Origin: Mesostigma viride | Lineage: Eukaryota; Streptophyta; Mesostigmatophyceae; Mesostigmatales; Mesostigmataceae | Direction of reading: 5' to 3' | Assembly: GCA_009746045.1 (NCBI GenBank) | Contig: RPFO01000199.1 | Location: 1,114,637-1,178,636 of the forward strand | Length of the DNA stretch: 64,000 nt | Shown: positions 9,556 through 21,267 of the stretch, one piece after another | Layout: the number at the start of each line of letters is the position of its first letter | Position numbering within the stretch: the stretch's first letter is position 1 | The notes under the pieces: generated by a model | The model's input: only the letters and a program-made list of their open reading frames with translations | What the model was told of the DNA's origin: nothing | The model's database searches: none | Program-made: the position numbers and the translations under genes

Positions 9556-12191
9556 TCAATAGTCATCTTCTTCAGAACTGCTGTCCGAGGGGTTGCTTGC
9601 ATCAACATCATCTTCTGATGACATAGTGTCATCCCCACTAGTGTCGCAATAGTTCACAGCTTTACGCTGCCTTCCACTGGCCCTCTTTGCCATAGGGACC
9701 TCCGCAATTACAACGGTGGGCTGGCTAGGTCCAGCATCTGTGGGAGCACCACGCTTGCGGCTGCGCCCTCGAGCAGGTGCCTTGCCAGCGCGGCGCACCA
9801 CGTCGCCATCACCTACGTCTGCCGCTGCCACCTTCTTCTTCTTCTTGGACCCCTTCTTCTTGCCTTTCTTCTTGCCACCAGGCGGTGGCATCGGCTCACC
9901 CTCCTCAATCACTTCAAACTGCGGCATGGTGGGGAAATCTGCTGCCACGCTGTGATACACATGGTTACTGAGGGCAGATTGCGCCTGGTGTGCCATGCTC
10001 CATGGCAGTTTGGCAGGGATTACCACCATTTCGGGAGCATAGCATTCATCGACGACATACCCAACTGAGCTCACTGCACCTGGCAACACAAGGCACGACG
10101 ACCTGGGGGCCTTTGCGCTGCTGATGACCACCAACCTCTCCTGGGGCAGGTGAGCGACATGAAGGCGATCAAAAAGCTCCACCTTCAACAACAGCTGCCA
10201 TTCCCAGCCACCTCGTGGGTACTCTAACCTGGCCTTCAGAATGTGTGTGATCAAACCAAAGTCTACACCGCCCGGGCCATGCACCGCAACTCCCGCATTC
10301 TTGTGCCGCTTTCCCTGGGATTGGTCCGCAGCCTCCGTGCGGTAGTTGAACCCGTGGATCCTGACTTTGTGGAAAGAATCCGCGTAGCGCTTCACGCCCC
10401 CACACGCCGCTACAATGACTTGCGGCACAAGCGGCGTCAGGTTTAATGATGCCCATGCCAGCACGTTGAACGTTGTGTCAGCACAGCGATCTCGCCTGCA
10501 TTCAAACAAACGCACACCGATAACCCAGCAAAGAGTATTATTATTAAGTATTGGTTATTAAAAAAAAAAAACAGATACAACACAGGACGCTTTTACTGGC
10601 GGCAAGATCATGGCACCCGGATGGGTAAAACCAAACAAACTAGATATTAATTACTAGGGCTGGCTTTGTGACAGTAAAACATGATTGCATGGCTAATCCC
10701 AAGGCGCCTTTCAATAGGACTGAATTAAAATAACCAAAGCAGACGGCGTAAGTAGCATTTGCAAAAAACAAGGCTCACCAGTAGGCCTCGTCGCCATTCG
10801 CAGGGTCGCTGTAATCAGCCTTGGGAAGGGCATCTTCTACCAGCAAATCCCTTGCCGCCGTCATCTCGTCCTCAGAAAACCGGTACCCGTCTTTCACCGA
10901 GCGCTTGCCCAGCTCGATGGTGCGCGACGGATCATTGGTGAGAAGGTCCCACACATAGTGCTTGGTCTTTACCTGCATTGGAAAAAAACATGATAAGCAC
11001 ACCAAGCAAAAATACAGAAGGCATTCAATTTAAAGAGCACTTTCCTTGAAAATGAGAGTGAGTAGAAACATCAAGGTTTTACACAAGGAGAGTTTCCATG
11101 CTGAATGAAATGAGCCATCATTGCTTCATGTAAATGCAGAATTACAAACTCAAGGTGCTATACATCATGTACACACACAAGAAAGAAGTAAAGACCTTCA
11201 AATAAGAAACAACTTACTCCGGTGGCTCGATGCTGGAAGTAGGATAGCAGCGTCAGCACCTCGAAGTTGACGAAGGACTGGCCCATGGAGTGCTCAACAT
11301 TGAGTGCAGACATGTGGCCAGAAACCGCTGTGTTCATGCATCTCTCACCCCACGCCATGGACCTACCGTCAGGGAGACCGACATTTGAAATCTGCCCCGC
11401 CAAATGTGTCGCTGCGTGAACCGACCTGGACATTTCGGATGCGGGCAGAACACGCTCAAGTGCAACAATTGACCTCAACATAGCCCTACCTACCTCGTCC
11501 AGTTCGTACTGAGTGAAGACCCTACCGCTAAAGATTGAGTCCCATGCTGCAGACGTTTCCAAAAAGGCAGCTCTTGCGTCTGCGTGCAGGCGGCCTCTAA
11601 GCAAAACAGGTAAGCGCTTCGAAAACAATTCTAGCTTGTCATGAGTCTTGGCCTTTCTCTCTGGCTTGCCATTGGCCAGCAGCCCCACAATATCACCCGG
11701 GAAGCAGTCGGGCAGGCTGTCCTTCATTCGGCGCTCCAGGGCTGCGTGGGAGACAAAAAAAAAAAAACAGTCAAACCCCACAAGTGTAAGTCAGTGGCAA
11801 GTCTTGATGCAACATGGAGAGTGACAAGTCGAACGTTTACTGTACTGCAATATGCACTGTTCACATTGCACTGAAAATGTGAGAAGACCCTAAACGCGTG
11901 CGAAAGGAAAACTGAACCACAACCAGAGAAAGAAAAATTGCGAAACTAAATAATTGCACTTGAATCAAATACCTATAAAACAGTTGGGAGAAAAAAGCAA
12001 ACACTCACCAATAACTTCAGCCTTCTCTTGCGAGGTGAGCTGGCAGGGTGGATGCAACCCCCGCCTCCTGGTTGTTGTCTTGATTGTGCCATCCATGGCA
12101 GTGGTGGTTGTCACGGTCTTCTCCATGTGCAGCTCCGGGTTCAGGTTCATCTCCTTCAGCCGATCCCGAATGGCGTAGGTCAAACCTTCCC
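9556..12191 (-). pseudogene. CACTA-1 TNPD-like transposase, 3' exons only
   Basis: The exons match the last four of CACTA-2: 12191-12009, 11741-11219, 10972-10779 and 10495-9556, all with GT-AG borders. They encode the C-terminal region that resembles DUF4218 (KTHDKLELFSKRLPVLLRG, then WGERCMNTAVSGH) and the Lys-rich tail ending in acidic residues. The exons with the catalytic aspartates are deleted. This copy keeps GGTTTGACC at the start of its first exon, where CACTA-2 has one T fewer, so it preserves the open version of that exon. It cannot encode an active transposase. Confidence 0.85.
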
Positions 12192-13165
12192 CTGGCAGCA
12201 GATTTAAGGAAAACAAAGCCATACAAGCGCAAATGCATACCAATGTTAGTAATACTTAATACACACACTGAACCACAGCATGTAATAAATCCTAATGGAA
12301 TTCTCCTTAAATACAAAATGTTGAAAAGGAAAAAAACAGCGACAAACACATTGGGGACCCAAAAGCTAAACAAGATGCTGTGTTAGTTGCCGCAGTTGTC
12401 GATAGACTGCTAAAAATATGCGATCAGGTGCGGGGGCATTAGCAAACTCAGTTTTTGAGTCAGCAAAGCGGAGGTACGAGGAATTGCAGAAAGTGGACCC
12501 CGCGAAGGCGGGCAAGGCTCCGGTATTCCAGCCGGCGCGGAAATTTGTAGCCGCCGAGCTGTCTCGATACTTGTCGAATTCGAAGTACAAGGCAAATAGC
12601 GGGAAGCGCGGCGTTCGCAACCCGGACGAGGGGGGTGCCTTGGCCAACCTAACCAACCTGGACACGCCAAAGGTATAGCTAAGCTCTACATTGGACTTAT
12701 TCGAACTGAATGCTTTTCTTTTCCCGATGCAAAGGCAACCGAACTTCATGCATGCAATATTTTCTGATCCGGCACCATTAGTATTGGAGTAAAATGTGTA
12801 CTTGCCGCTAGCTTCGACGTCAAGTTCCTTCTTTTAATTGATTTGCTTGTCTTTGTCCTCACAATCGTCGTATCACTCGCACGATCTTAGGTGAAGGTCG
12901 GGGTGCCAAAGCCCAAGATGGCGAATCCCAAGCAACACAAGACTCACCTCGAGCCACAAGCCCCGGCCAAGGTAGGTTACGGCAAGAAAGCATTCTGGCT
13001 ACTAGCTTACTGTATGTCGTCCGCAAAGATTGTTGCTTTCCACTCTCCATGCTCGTGACCATGTTCTTTTTAAACCGTGGGCATTCACGCGCCCTTATAT
13101 AAATCTGGTTAAGAAATGCTACAGTGACTGACAAGCCTATAAAAAAATTTTAATACATGTAATCC

Positions 13166-13310
13166 ATGCCAGCACCCCACCCCATTTATTTTTGCATGCC
13201 AGCACCCCACCCCATTTATTTATGCATGCCAGCACCCCACCCCATTTATTTATGCATGCCAGCACCCCACCCCATTTATTTATGCATGCCAGCACCCCAC
13301 CAACCTGTTA
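13166..13310 (+). repeat. 30-bp minisatellite in a TNPA-like intron
   Basis: About 4.5 tandem copies of a unit starting CATGCCAGCACCCCACC. The same array is present in CACTA-2 on the other strand (about 19995-20146). Confidence 0.85.
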
Positions 13311-13669
13311 CGCCCGCCTTAAGGCGGCGGGCTCCGCTTTGCCTTTGCCATTTTCAAGCGCCCCCATGTCAGATGAGCAAATAGCTCAAGAAATCACGTC
13401 CTCTAACTATTGTACCTAGTTGGTTGTGTCCGTTTCCCCGAAATTGTGGCATGCGCAGGTCGAGAACACCCTGACGCCCCAGGAGCAGGAAATCGCGCTC
13501 CTCCGGGCCAGGCTCGCTGCACTTGAGCAATCTACAAAGCCGGCCTCAGCTTCAGAACAGTCGGTCGTCTATATCATGGCGCCGCCCCCTGTGCCACCAA
13601 GGAACCCTGTCCTTGCCGTGGCCGCTTCCCCATCGGCCACGTCGGCTCCCCCCGCCGCAGAAACCGCGG

Positions 13670-13885
13670 CGCCGGCAGCCAAGGCCGCGGCGCCGGCAGC
13701 CAAGGCCGCGGCGCCGGCAGCCAAGGCAGCGGCGCCGGCAGCCAAGGCCGCGGCGCCGGCAGCCAAGGCCGCGGCGCCGGCAGCCAAGGCCGCGGCGCCG
13801 GCAGCCGAGGCCGCGGCGCCGGCAGCCGAGGCCGCGGCGCCGGCAGCCGAGGCCGCGGCGCCGGCAGCCGAGGCCGCGGCGCCGT
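13670..13885 (+). repeat. 21-bp coding minisatellite (Ala/Pro/Lys/Glu repeats)
   Basis: Ten to eleven copies of a unit built on GCGGCGCCGGCAGCC, coding for APAAKAA or APAAEAA. CACTA-2 holds the equivalent array at about 19418-19635. The order of AAG and GAG units differs between the two copies. Confidence 0.85.
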
Positions 13886-15914
13886 TCATTCCAAAGACGC
13901 AGAAAAACAAAGTAGAGAAGAAAGCTGATGTGCCGCCAAAGAAACTCAAGAAGGAACGGGAGCCCCAAATAAAAAAGGAACGCGGTACCCCCCTCGACCT
14001 GGGCCTTGGTCACTTTCTGCCGCAGCTCAGCCGCGTGGCCACCATCCGAAAGGATGCCCAGCCGAAAATCGGGATGTTCATCGCCGTGCGGTTTCTCCTA
14101 GAGGACCCTAAGAAGGACCAGGATGAGTGGATCTGGGAGTTTGGTAAAGTCTGCTCCATCAACAAGAAAAGGAAGATCCCACACTCAATCCTGTTCGTCG
14201 AGCATGACGGCGCAAGCAAGACTTACGAGCTCGCCCTCAACGACCTCCCCCAAGACGAGAACAGCAAGGAAATATGTGCTTGGGTGGCTCTTGATGGAGT
14301 GTACCCCGAGGACATGACGGCGTACCGAGTCCTCAAGCGGTCCCAAGCAGCCGTGAAGGCTGCTGCCTCTGTGGACCCCAACAACATGCAGGATCCGGTG
14401 AAAAAGAGACAGGTGGAGGAGTCCGCGCAGCAGGTGCCTGTGAAGCGTGCGAAGGGAGTTGTGGCTGGGGCTGCGGTGCAGGGCAGCGAGGCAAAGGCAG
14501 GGACAAAGGTGGTAGTCACCACGCCTGCTGTGGAGAAAGCCAAGGCGGAGGTTGCCACGGCGGCGGCGGCGCAGGCCAAGGCGGAGGTCGCCACGCCGGC
14601 AGCGGCGCAGGCCAAGGCGGAGGTCGCCACGCCGGCAGCGGCGCAGGCCAAGGCGGAGGTCGCCACGCCGGCAGCGGCGCAGGCCAAGGCGGAGGTCGCC
14701 ACGCCGGCAGCGGCGCAGGCCAAGGCGGAGGTCGCCACGCCGACGGTGCTGTCGGTTGCGCCTGCTAAACTGGAATTCAGCGACGTGGATATGGAGCTCG
14801 AGCCGGATTTGAAGGAGGCATGCAGAGCGAGAACTGGCCAGGCTAGAAGCCCTCCTAGCAAAACAAAAGGCCCTTGTTCGCGCCCGGCAGCAGGGTACTG
14901 CGACTATGGACATCTCGACGGCAACGGGGATGACATCGGTAAGTATACCTTTTTAGTCGTGCCTAAAAATAAGTTGTTTGCATCTTGCATGCATGCCATA
15001 TTGTTGTTCATGTAATCATGGTAAATTATGTTGGCTGATTAGGTTTTGTTGTTTTTCCCCCTATGATTTCTGAAATTTTGTTCCGCTATAAAAATCGCCA
15101 TTTATTGATAGCATCTTTTTTCTGCAATTAAGTTTTCCTGAACATGATTTAGTTGACTTCCTTGTATGCCTCTTACTTGCAGGTAAACTGGACCGCCTTC
15201 GAAGAACAACGTGGTGGGAGGACTGACACTGACGACGCCGATGACGATACCATGTCATCGGCGTCGTCAGTTGCATCACCATCCAAGGTTAGCTGCACTG
15301 CTTTCATTTGGGGGGGAATTATAGGTGTCATGTTTTTGGCATTTGAAGGTATAGATGTTTATCTGCAAGGGCCTGTTTTTTTTTCCCCTCTTGCATGCAT
15401 GGATGTGTGGAATTGTATGTTGCTTGGTTTGATTTGCCATACACATTTGCTGCATGGATTGTTAGGTGGTGATGAGCTCAAGATCATTGTAGAACGCTTA
15501 CATCTATGTCAAGGATCTGATTTCTTTTCCTCTTGCATATATTGTGTCGGTTTGCTTGATTTCTTGCAGGCACCACGAGAATAAAAAGTCAGCATGTGAC
15601 GCCCTGTCGAGCGGCCCGCGATGTTAGCTAGCTGCCATATAGTATTTGATGAAAGGCATTGAATGCCGAAGATGTCATAACGCCATTACAGACTGCATGT
15701 GTTGAACAGGCATTGAATGCCGAAGATGTACATAACGCCGTAACAGTGTTGAATAGTTGAATCAACGGACCCGTTCTTGCAGCTGTAAACATTAAAATTA
15801 TTCAAACATTTAATGAAAAAATCATGATTGTTCGTGCTGTTTTGAACAGCGGTTGTTACTGGCACTGCCTGCATGTGCATGGCTGCCAGCATATTGCATT
15901 ATGGGTGTGTTTTT

Positions 15915-16267
15915 CAGCGCTGTGTTTTCTCACTTTTCTCACTTTTCTCACGTCCTGTTTTTCTCACTTTTCTCACTTTTCTCACGTCCTGATTTTCTCA
16001 CTTTTCTCACGTTTCACACCTCCCGTTTTTCTCACTTATCTCACGTCCTGTTTTCTTGAGATTTTTCTCACGTTTTTCCCCTTTTTTGACCTTTTTGGGG
16101 CAATCTCACCCGGGTGAGAAACGTGTTTTCTCACCCATTCTCACCCCATTCTCACCCTTTTTTCTCACCTTTCTCACCCATTCTCACCCATTTCTCACCC
16201 TTTTTCTCACCTTTCTCACCCTTTTTCTCACGATTTCTCACCCATTCTCAAAGCCGAGTTCCTAGTG
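15915..16267. repeat. CACTA-1 subterminal repeats, TNPA-like end
   Basis: Dense TTTTCTCACTTTTCTCAC and TTCTCACCC units running to the terminal GAGTTCCTAGTG. This block is shared, inverted, with 17008-17360 of CACTA-2. Confidence 0.65.
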
Positions 16268-16527
16268 TTCTGCATCTTGGATCCAGAGGACCCAGCAGAC
16301 CCTCCCAGCAGAGCATCTAGGCTCCCAGAGCCAACCCTGTCTGGGGACCCTCCACCTGTTGACAGTTGAGGGGATTGTTGTGCTGCAGCATGCATGCAAT
16401 CTTGTGGAATGAGAACATCAGTACACCCCTGGTGCTGATCAGAGGTGGCACCCTGCCCAGATTTATTTACATGTGAAGTTGTGTCCCCACAGGGTGTCTC
16501 ACTATGTACACGGGACTGCTTCACTAG
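16268..16527 (-). CDS. pol: RT-B pol, N-terminal linker
   Basis: This frame is in phase with gag and directly follows its UGA stop. It runs to the CACTA-1 border and continues at 9049. It encodes about 86 residues rich in Ser, Gly and Gln and has no recognisable protease motif, which supports the view that the only protease-like domain is the one after integrase. Confidence 0.75.
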
Positions 16528-16530
16528 TCA
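16522..16530 (-). promoter_or_regulatory. UGA-CUA-G gag/pol junction (candidate stop readthrough)
   Basis: gag ends AAG TGA and the next codons CTA GTG are in the same frame, open for the whole of pol. UGA followed by CUAG is a known efficient readthrough context. Readthrough would yield Gag-Pol in one step. The alternative is a simple nonsense mutation. Confidence 0.5.
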
Positions 16531-16915
16531 CTTCTGGTCAGACTGCCCCTTCTTCTTGTTTGGGCAATCCCTCTTCCAGTGACCTTCCTTGCCACAAGCA
16601 AAACACTTGCTCTTGCCAGACCCTCCCCCTGGGGCCTTGCTGTCCTGCTTGTTCTGGTTGCCTGAGGCCTGATTGTTATTCTGCCCCTGGCCACCACCCT
16701 TACCCTGCTGATGGCTGTTACGGTTGCCAGACTGGTTCCCCTGATTCTGGTTCCCCTGCTGACCTCCTCCACCACCCTGGTTCTGCTCCTTCTGGGTCTG
16801 CTTCCTTCTCCTGCTACCATACCGTGTCCCAGATGGGGTACGGTTCTTGCCCTGGCTAGCCTGAGACGCTGACCCTCCCTGAGAACTGATACCCTTGCAG
16901 GTAGGGACCCGGGTC
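16528..16915 (-). CDS. gag: RT-B gag, C-terminal part with zinc knuckle
   Basis: The frame encodes a basic, Gln/Asn/Gly-rich stretch and then a single CCHC zinc knuckle, CFACGKEGHWKRDC, typical of the Gag nucleocapsid that binds element RNA. It ends at TGA (16530-16528). Upstream of about 16915 this frame meets stop codons. It joins the N-terminal gag frame only if an 83-nt intron (16998-16916) is removed. With that intron and CACTA-2 removed, gag is 416 codons plus stop. Confidence 0.8.
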
Positions 16916-16998
16916 CTGAAGACAGTTTAGTATCACACGCTTCAGAGCCCCCCAGGTGCCATCAGTGAGATCACAGAGCTGTCTAGCAGTAGCCCTAC
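16916..16998 (-). other. Predicted 83-nt intron inside RT-B gag
   Basis: It begins GTAGGG, has the branch-like TACTAAAC close to the 3' end and ends CTGTCTTCAG. Splicing AGA GGA AG to G ACC CGG puts the N-terminal gag frame in phase with the zinc-knuckle frame. Unspliced RNA stops at TAG after about 288 residues, without the zinc knuckle. Confidence 0.6.
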
Positions 16999-17007
16999 CT
17001 TCCTCTG

Positions 17008-17360
17008 CACTAGGAACTCGGCTTTGAGAATGGGTGAGAAATGGTGAGAAAAAGGGTGAGAAAGGTGAGAAAAAGGGTGAGAAATGGGTGAGAATGGGTG
17101 AGAAAGGTGAGAAAAAAGGGTGAGAATGGGGTGAGAATGGGTGAGAAAACACGTTTCTCACCCGGGTGAGATTGCCCCAAAAAGGTCAAAAAAGGGGAAA
17201 AACGTGAGAAAAATCTCAAGAAAACAGGACGTGAGATAAGTGAGAAAAACGGGAGGTGTGAAACGTGAGAAAAGTGAGAAAATCAGGACGTGAGAAAAGT
17301 GAGAAAAGTGAGAAAAACAGGACGTGAGAAAAGTGAGAAAAGTGAGAAAACACAGCGCTG
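17008..17360. repeat. CACTA-2 subterminal repeats, TNPA-like end
   Basis: Arrays of GGGTGAGAA and GTGAGAAAA units following the terminal repeat, the inverted counterpart of 15915-16267. Confidence 0.65.
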
Positions 17361-17705
17361 AAAAACACACCCATAATGCAATATGCTGGCAGCAGACACA
17401 TGCATGCAGTGCCAGTAACAACCGCTGTTCAAAACAGCACGAACAATCATGATTTTTTCATTAAATGTTTGAATAATTTTAATGTTTACAGCTGCAAGAA
17501 CCCGTTGATTCAACTATTCAACACTGTTATGGCGTTATGTACATCTTCGGCATTCAATGCCTGTTCAACACATGCAGTCTGTTATGGCGTTATGACATCT
17601 TCGGCATTCAATGCCTTTCATCAAATACTATATGGCAGCTAGCTAACGAAGCGGGCCGCTCGACAGGGCGTCACATGCTGACTTGAAAGTGGGACCGCTT
17701 GCATT

Positions 17706-20700
17706 TTACTCTCGTGGTGCCTGCAAGAAATCAAGCAAACCGACACAATATATGCAAGAGGAAAAGAAATCAGATCCTTGACATAGACGTAAGCGTTCTA
17801 CAAGGATCTTGAGCTCAGCACCACCTAACTAACAATCCATGCAGCAAATGTGTATGGCAAATCAAACCAAGCAACATACAATTGTTTGTGGTTGTCTCTT
17901 TGATACAATTCCATGCATGCAAGAGGGGGGAAAAAAACAGGCCCTTGCAGATAAACATCTATACCTTCAAATGCCAAAAACATGACACCTATAATTCCCC
18001 CCCAAATGAAAGCAGTGCAGCTAACCTTGGATGGTGATGCAACTGACGACGCCGATGACATGGCATCGTCATCGGCGTCGTCAGTGTCAGTCCTCCCACC
18101 ACGTTGTTCTTCGAAGGCGGTCCAGTTTACCTGCAAGTAAGAGGCATACAAGGAAGTCAACTCAATCATGTTCAGGAAAACTTAATTGCAGAAAAAAGAT
18201 GCTATCAATAAATGGCGATTTTTATAGCGGAACAAAATTTCAGAAATCATAGGGGGAAAAACAACAAAACCTAATCAGCCAACATAATTTACCATGATTA
18301 CATGAACAACAATATGGCATGCATGCAAGATGCAAACAACTTATTTTTAGGCACGACTAAAAAGGTATACTTACCGATGTCATCCCCGTTGCCGTCGAGA
18401 TGTCGATAGTCGCAGTACCCTGCTGCCGGGCGCGAACAAGGGCCTTTTGTTTTGCTAGGAGGGCTTCTAGCCTGGCCAGTTCTCGCTCTGCATCCTTCAA
18501 ATCCGGCTCGAGCTCCATATCCACGTCGCTGAATTCCAGTTTAGCAGGCGCAACCGACAGCACCGTCGGCGTGGCGACCTCCGCCTTGGCCTGCGCCGCT
18601 GCCGGCGTTGCGACCTCCGCCTTGGCCTGCGCCGCTGCCGGCGTGGCGACCTCCGCCTTGGCCTGCGCCGCTGCCGGCGTGGCGACCTCCGCCTTGGCCT
18701 GCGCCGCTGCCGGCGTGGCGACCTCCGCCTTGGCCTGCGCCGCCGCCGCCGTGGCAACCTCCGCCTTGGCTTTCTCCACAGCAGGCGTGGTGACTACCAC
18801 CTTTGTCCCTGCCTTTGCCTCGCTGCCCTGCACCGCAGCCCCAGCCACAACTCCCTTCGCACGCTTCACAGGCACCTGCTGCGCGGACTCCTCCACCTGT
18901 CTCTTTTTCACCGGATCCTGCATGTTGTTGGGGTCCACAGAGGCAGCAGCCTTCACGGCTGCTTGGGACCGCTTGAGGACTCGGTACGCCGTCATGTCCT
19001 CGGGGTACACTCCATCAAGAGCCACCCAAGCACATATTTCCTTGCTGTTCTCGTCTTGGGGGAGGTCGTTGAGGGCGAGCTCGTAAGTCTTGCTTGCGCC
19101 GTCATGCTCGACGAACAGGATTGAGTGTGGGATCTTCCTTTTCTTGTTGATGGAGCAGACTTTACCAAACTCCCAGATCCACTCATCCTGGTCCTTCTTA
19201 GGGTCCTCTAGGAGAAACCGCACGGCGATGAACATCCCGATTTTCGGCTGGGCATCCTTTCGGATGGTGGCCACGCGGCTGAGCTGCGGCAGAAAGTGAC
19301 CAAGGCCCAGGTCAAGGGGGGTACCGCGTTCCTTTTTTATTTGGGGCTCCCGTTCCTTCTTGAGTTTCTTTGGCGGCACATCAGCTTTCTTCTCTACTTT
19401 GTTTTTCTGCGTCTTTGGAATGAACGGCGCCGCGGCCTCGGCTGCCGGCGCCGCGGCCTCGGCTGCCGGCGCCGCGGCCTTGGCTGCCGGCGCCGCGGCC
19501 TTGGCTGCCGGCGCCGCGGCCTTGGCTGCCGGCGCCGCGGCCTTGGCTGCCGGCGCCGCGGCCTTGGCTGCCGGCGCCGCGGCCTTGGCTGCCGGCGCCG
19601 CGGCCTTGGCTGCCGGCGCCGCGGCCTTGGCTGCCGGCGCCGCGGTTTCTGCGGCGGGGGGAGCCGACGTGGCCGATGGGGAAGCGGCCACGGCAAGGAC
19701 AGGGTTCCTTGGTGGCACAGGGGGCGGCGCCATGATATAGACGACCGACTGTTCTGAAGCTGAGGCCGGCTTTGTAGATTGCTCAAGTGCAGCGAGCCTG
19801 GCCCGGAGGAGCGCGATTTCCTGCTCCTGGGGCGTCAGGGTGTTCTCGACCTGCGCATGCCACAATTTCGGGGAAACGGACACAACCAACTAGGTACAAT
19901 AGTTAGAGGACGTGATTTCTTGAGCTATTTGCTCATCTGACATGGGGGCGCTTGAAAATGGCAAAGGCAAAGCGGAGCCCGCCGCCTTAAGGCGGGCGTA
20001 ACAGGTTGGTGGGGTGCTGGCATGCATAAATAAATGGGGTGGGGTGCTGGCATGCATAAATAAATGGGGTGGGGTGCTGGCATGCATAAATAAATGGGGT
20101 GGGGTGCTGGCATGCAAAAATAAATGGGGTGGGGTGCTGGCATGGATTACATGTATTAAAATTTTTTTATAGGCTTGTCAGTCACTGTAGCATTTCTTAA
20201 CCAGATTTATATAAGGGCGCGTGAATGCCCACGGTTTAAAAAGAACATGGTCACGAGCATGGAGAGTGGAAAGCAACAATCTTTGCGGACGACATACAGT
20301 AAGCTAGTAGCCAGAATGCTTTCTTGCCGTAACCTACCTTGGCCGGGGCTTGTGGCTCGAGGTGAGTCTTGTGTTGCTTGGGATTCGCCATCTTGGGCTT
20401 TGGCACCCCGACCTTCACCTAAGATCGTGCGAGTGATACGACGATTGTGAGGACAAAGACAAGCAAATCAATTAAAAGAAAACTTGACATCGAAGCTAGC
20501 GGCAAGTACACATTTTACTCCAATACTAATGGTGCCGGATCAGAAAATATTGCATGCATGAAGTTCGGTTGCCTTTGCATCGGGAAAAGAAAAGCATTCA
20601 GTTCGAATAAGTCCAATGTAGAGCTTAGCTATACCTTTGGCGTGTCCAGGTTGGTTAGGTTGGCCAAGGCACCCCCCTCGTCCGGGTTGCGAATGCCGCG

Positions 20701-21267
20701 CTTCCCGCTATTTGCCTTGTACTTCGAATTCGACAAGTATCGAGACAGCTCGGCGGCTACAAATTTCCGCGCCGGCTGGAATACCGGAGCCTTGCCCGCC
20801 TTCGCGGGGTCCACTTTCTGCAATTCCTCGTACCTCCGCTTTGCTGACTCAAAAACTGAGTTTGCTAATGCCCCCGCAAAATCGCATATTTTTAGCAGTC
20901 TATCGACAACTGCGGCAACTAACGCAGCATCTTGTTTAGCTTTTGGGTCCCCAATGTGAAGGTACCTCCGCGATAGCACCGCTATCTGGCTGCGGAGGAC
21001 TGCCAGCCGGTTACTCTCGGCGACAAATGGCAAAGGGACTTCCTCGCTGATCTTGTTAACACGGAATGAGCGCCACTCTTCATCTGTGGCCATGTAAGGC
21101 CCATCCTGCTCTGCTGCCATGTAACTACCCAACGCGTTGGGTAGAAAAAGTTGTACCTGGGTCAATGCGTCGGCCGCCTGTGTTTGCGGCTCCATGGCAA
21201 CAACGACTACGTTCTGTGGACGCGGCAAATTCAACGCATACATCATCTTGAAATCGTGACCGTCCAT
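17706..21267 (-). CDS. CACTA-2 TNPA-like protein (spliced, 769 codons)
   Basis: Predicted exons, all GT-AG and in phase: 21267-20635, 20418-20338, 19850-18375, 18130-18026 and 17720-17706 (TAA). The start is the ATG at 21267; the frame opens two codons earlier with GTG. Features in order: an N-terminal helical region, an Ala/Pro/Lys repeat tract, a Lys-rich stretch, a domain around GMFIAVRFLLED to ILFVEHDG that resembles Tudor-like chromatin readers, five AKAEVATPAAAQ repeats, a Leu-rich heptad segment, and an acidic tail. Position and divergence from the transposase gene suggest a TNPA-type accessory DNA-binding protein. No family match can be confirmed here. Confidence 0.7.

Larger units (their letters stand above)
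12350..15584 (+). pseudogene. CACTA-1 TNPA-like gene, 5'-truncated and frameshifted
   Basis: Exons correspond to those of CACTA-2: 12350-12672 (5' end lost in the deletion), 12891-12971, 13459-14938, one near 15181-15286, and 15570-15584 ending in TAA. Exon 3 is 1480 nt against 1476 nt in CACTA-2. Four extra bases near 14820 shift the frame so that the end reads CRARTGQARS and onward instead of the heptad-like AERELARLEALL. Both the lost start and the frameshift make it a pseudogene. The alanine-rich repeat tract is intact but has a different mix of Lys and Glu units from CACTA-2. Confidence 0.8.
9052..16267 (-). mobile_element. CACTA-1, non-autonomous CACTA (En/Spm-like) transposon
   Basis: Both ends read CACTAGGAACTC inward (12-bp terminal inverted repeat), flanked by TT at 9050-9051 and 16268-16269. 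Removing the element and one TT restores the RT-B pol frame exactly. Inside are 3' exons of a TNPD-like gene (minus strand) and most of a TNPA-like gene (plus strand). Compared with CACTA-2, 2224 bp are missing at 12349/12350, with GTG microhomology at the join. The elements are near-identical elsewhere. With no transposase catalytic exons it would depend on a relative. Confidence 0.9.

Noticed and set aside
13552-14013. Long antisense and alternative frames over the Ala-rich tracts (also 19296-19786)
   Set aside because: GC-rich 21-bp repeats stay open in all phases. The sense frame is fixed by splice phase and flanking unique sequence.
17005-17007. Three-base TSD for the CACTA elements
   Set aside because: The flanking triplets do not match at CACTA-1 (CTT/TTC) or CACTA-2 (CTG/TGA), while two bases match at all four elements and restore frames.
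16856-17007. Reading gag straight through CACTA-2 without removing a TSD copy (EEGRATARQLCDLTDG frame)
   Set aside because: This frame stops at 16858 before the zinc knuckle and needs an insertion without any TSD. Removing the 2-bp TSD plus the 83-nt intron gives one continuous frame instead.
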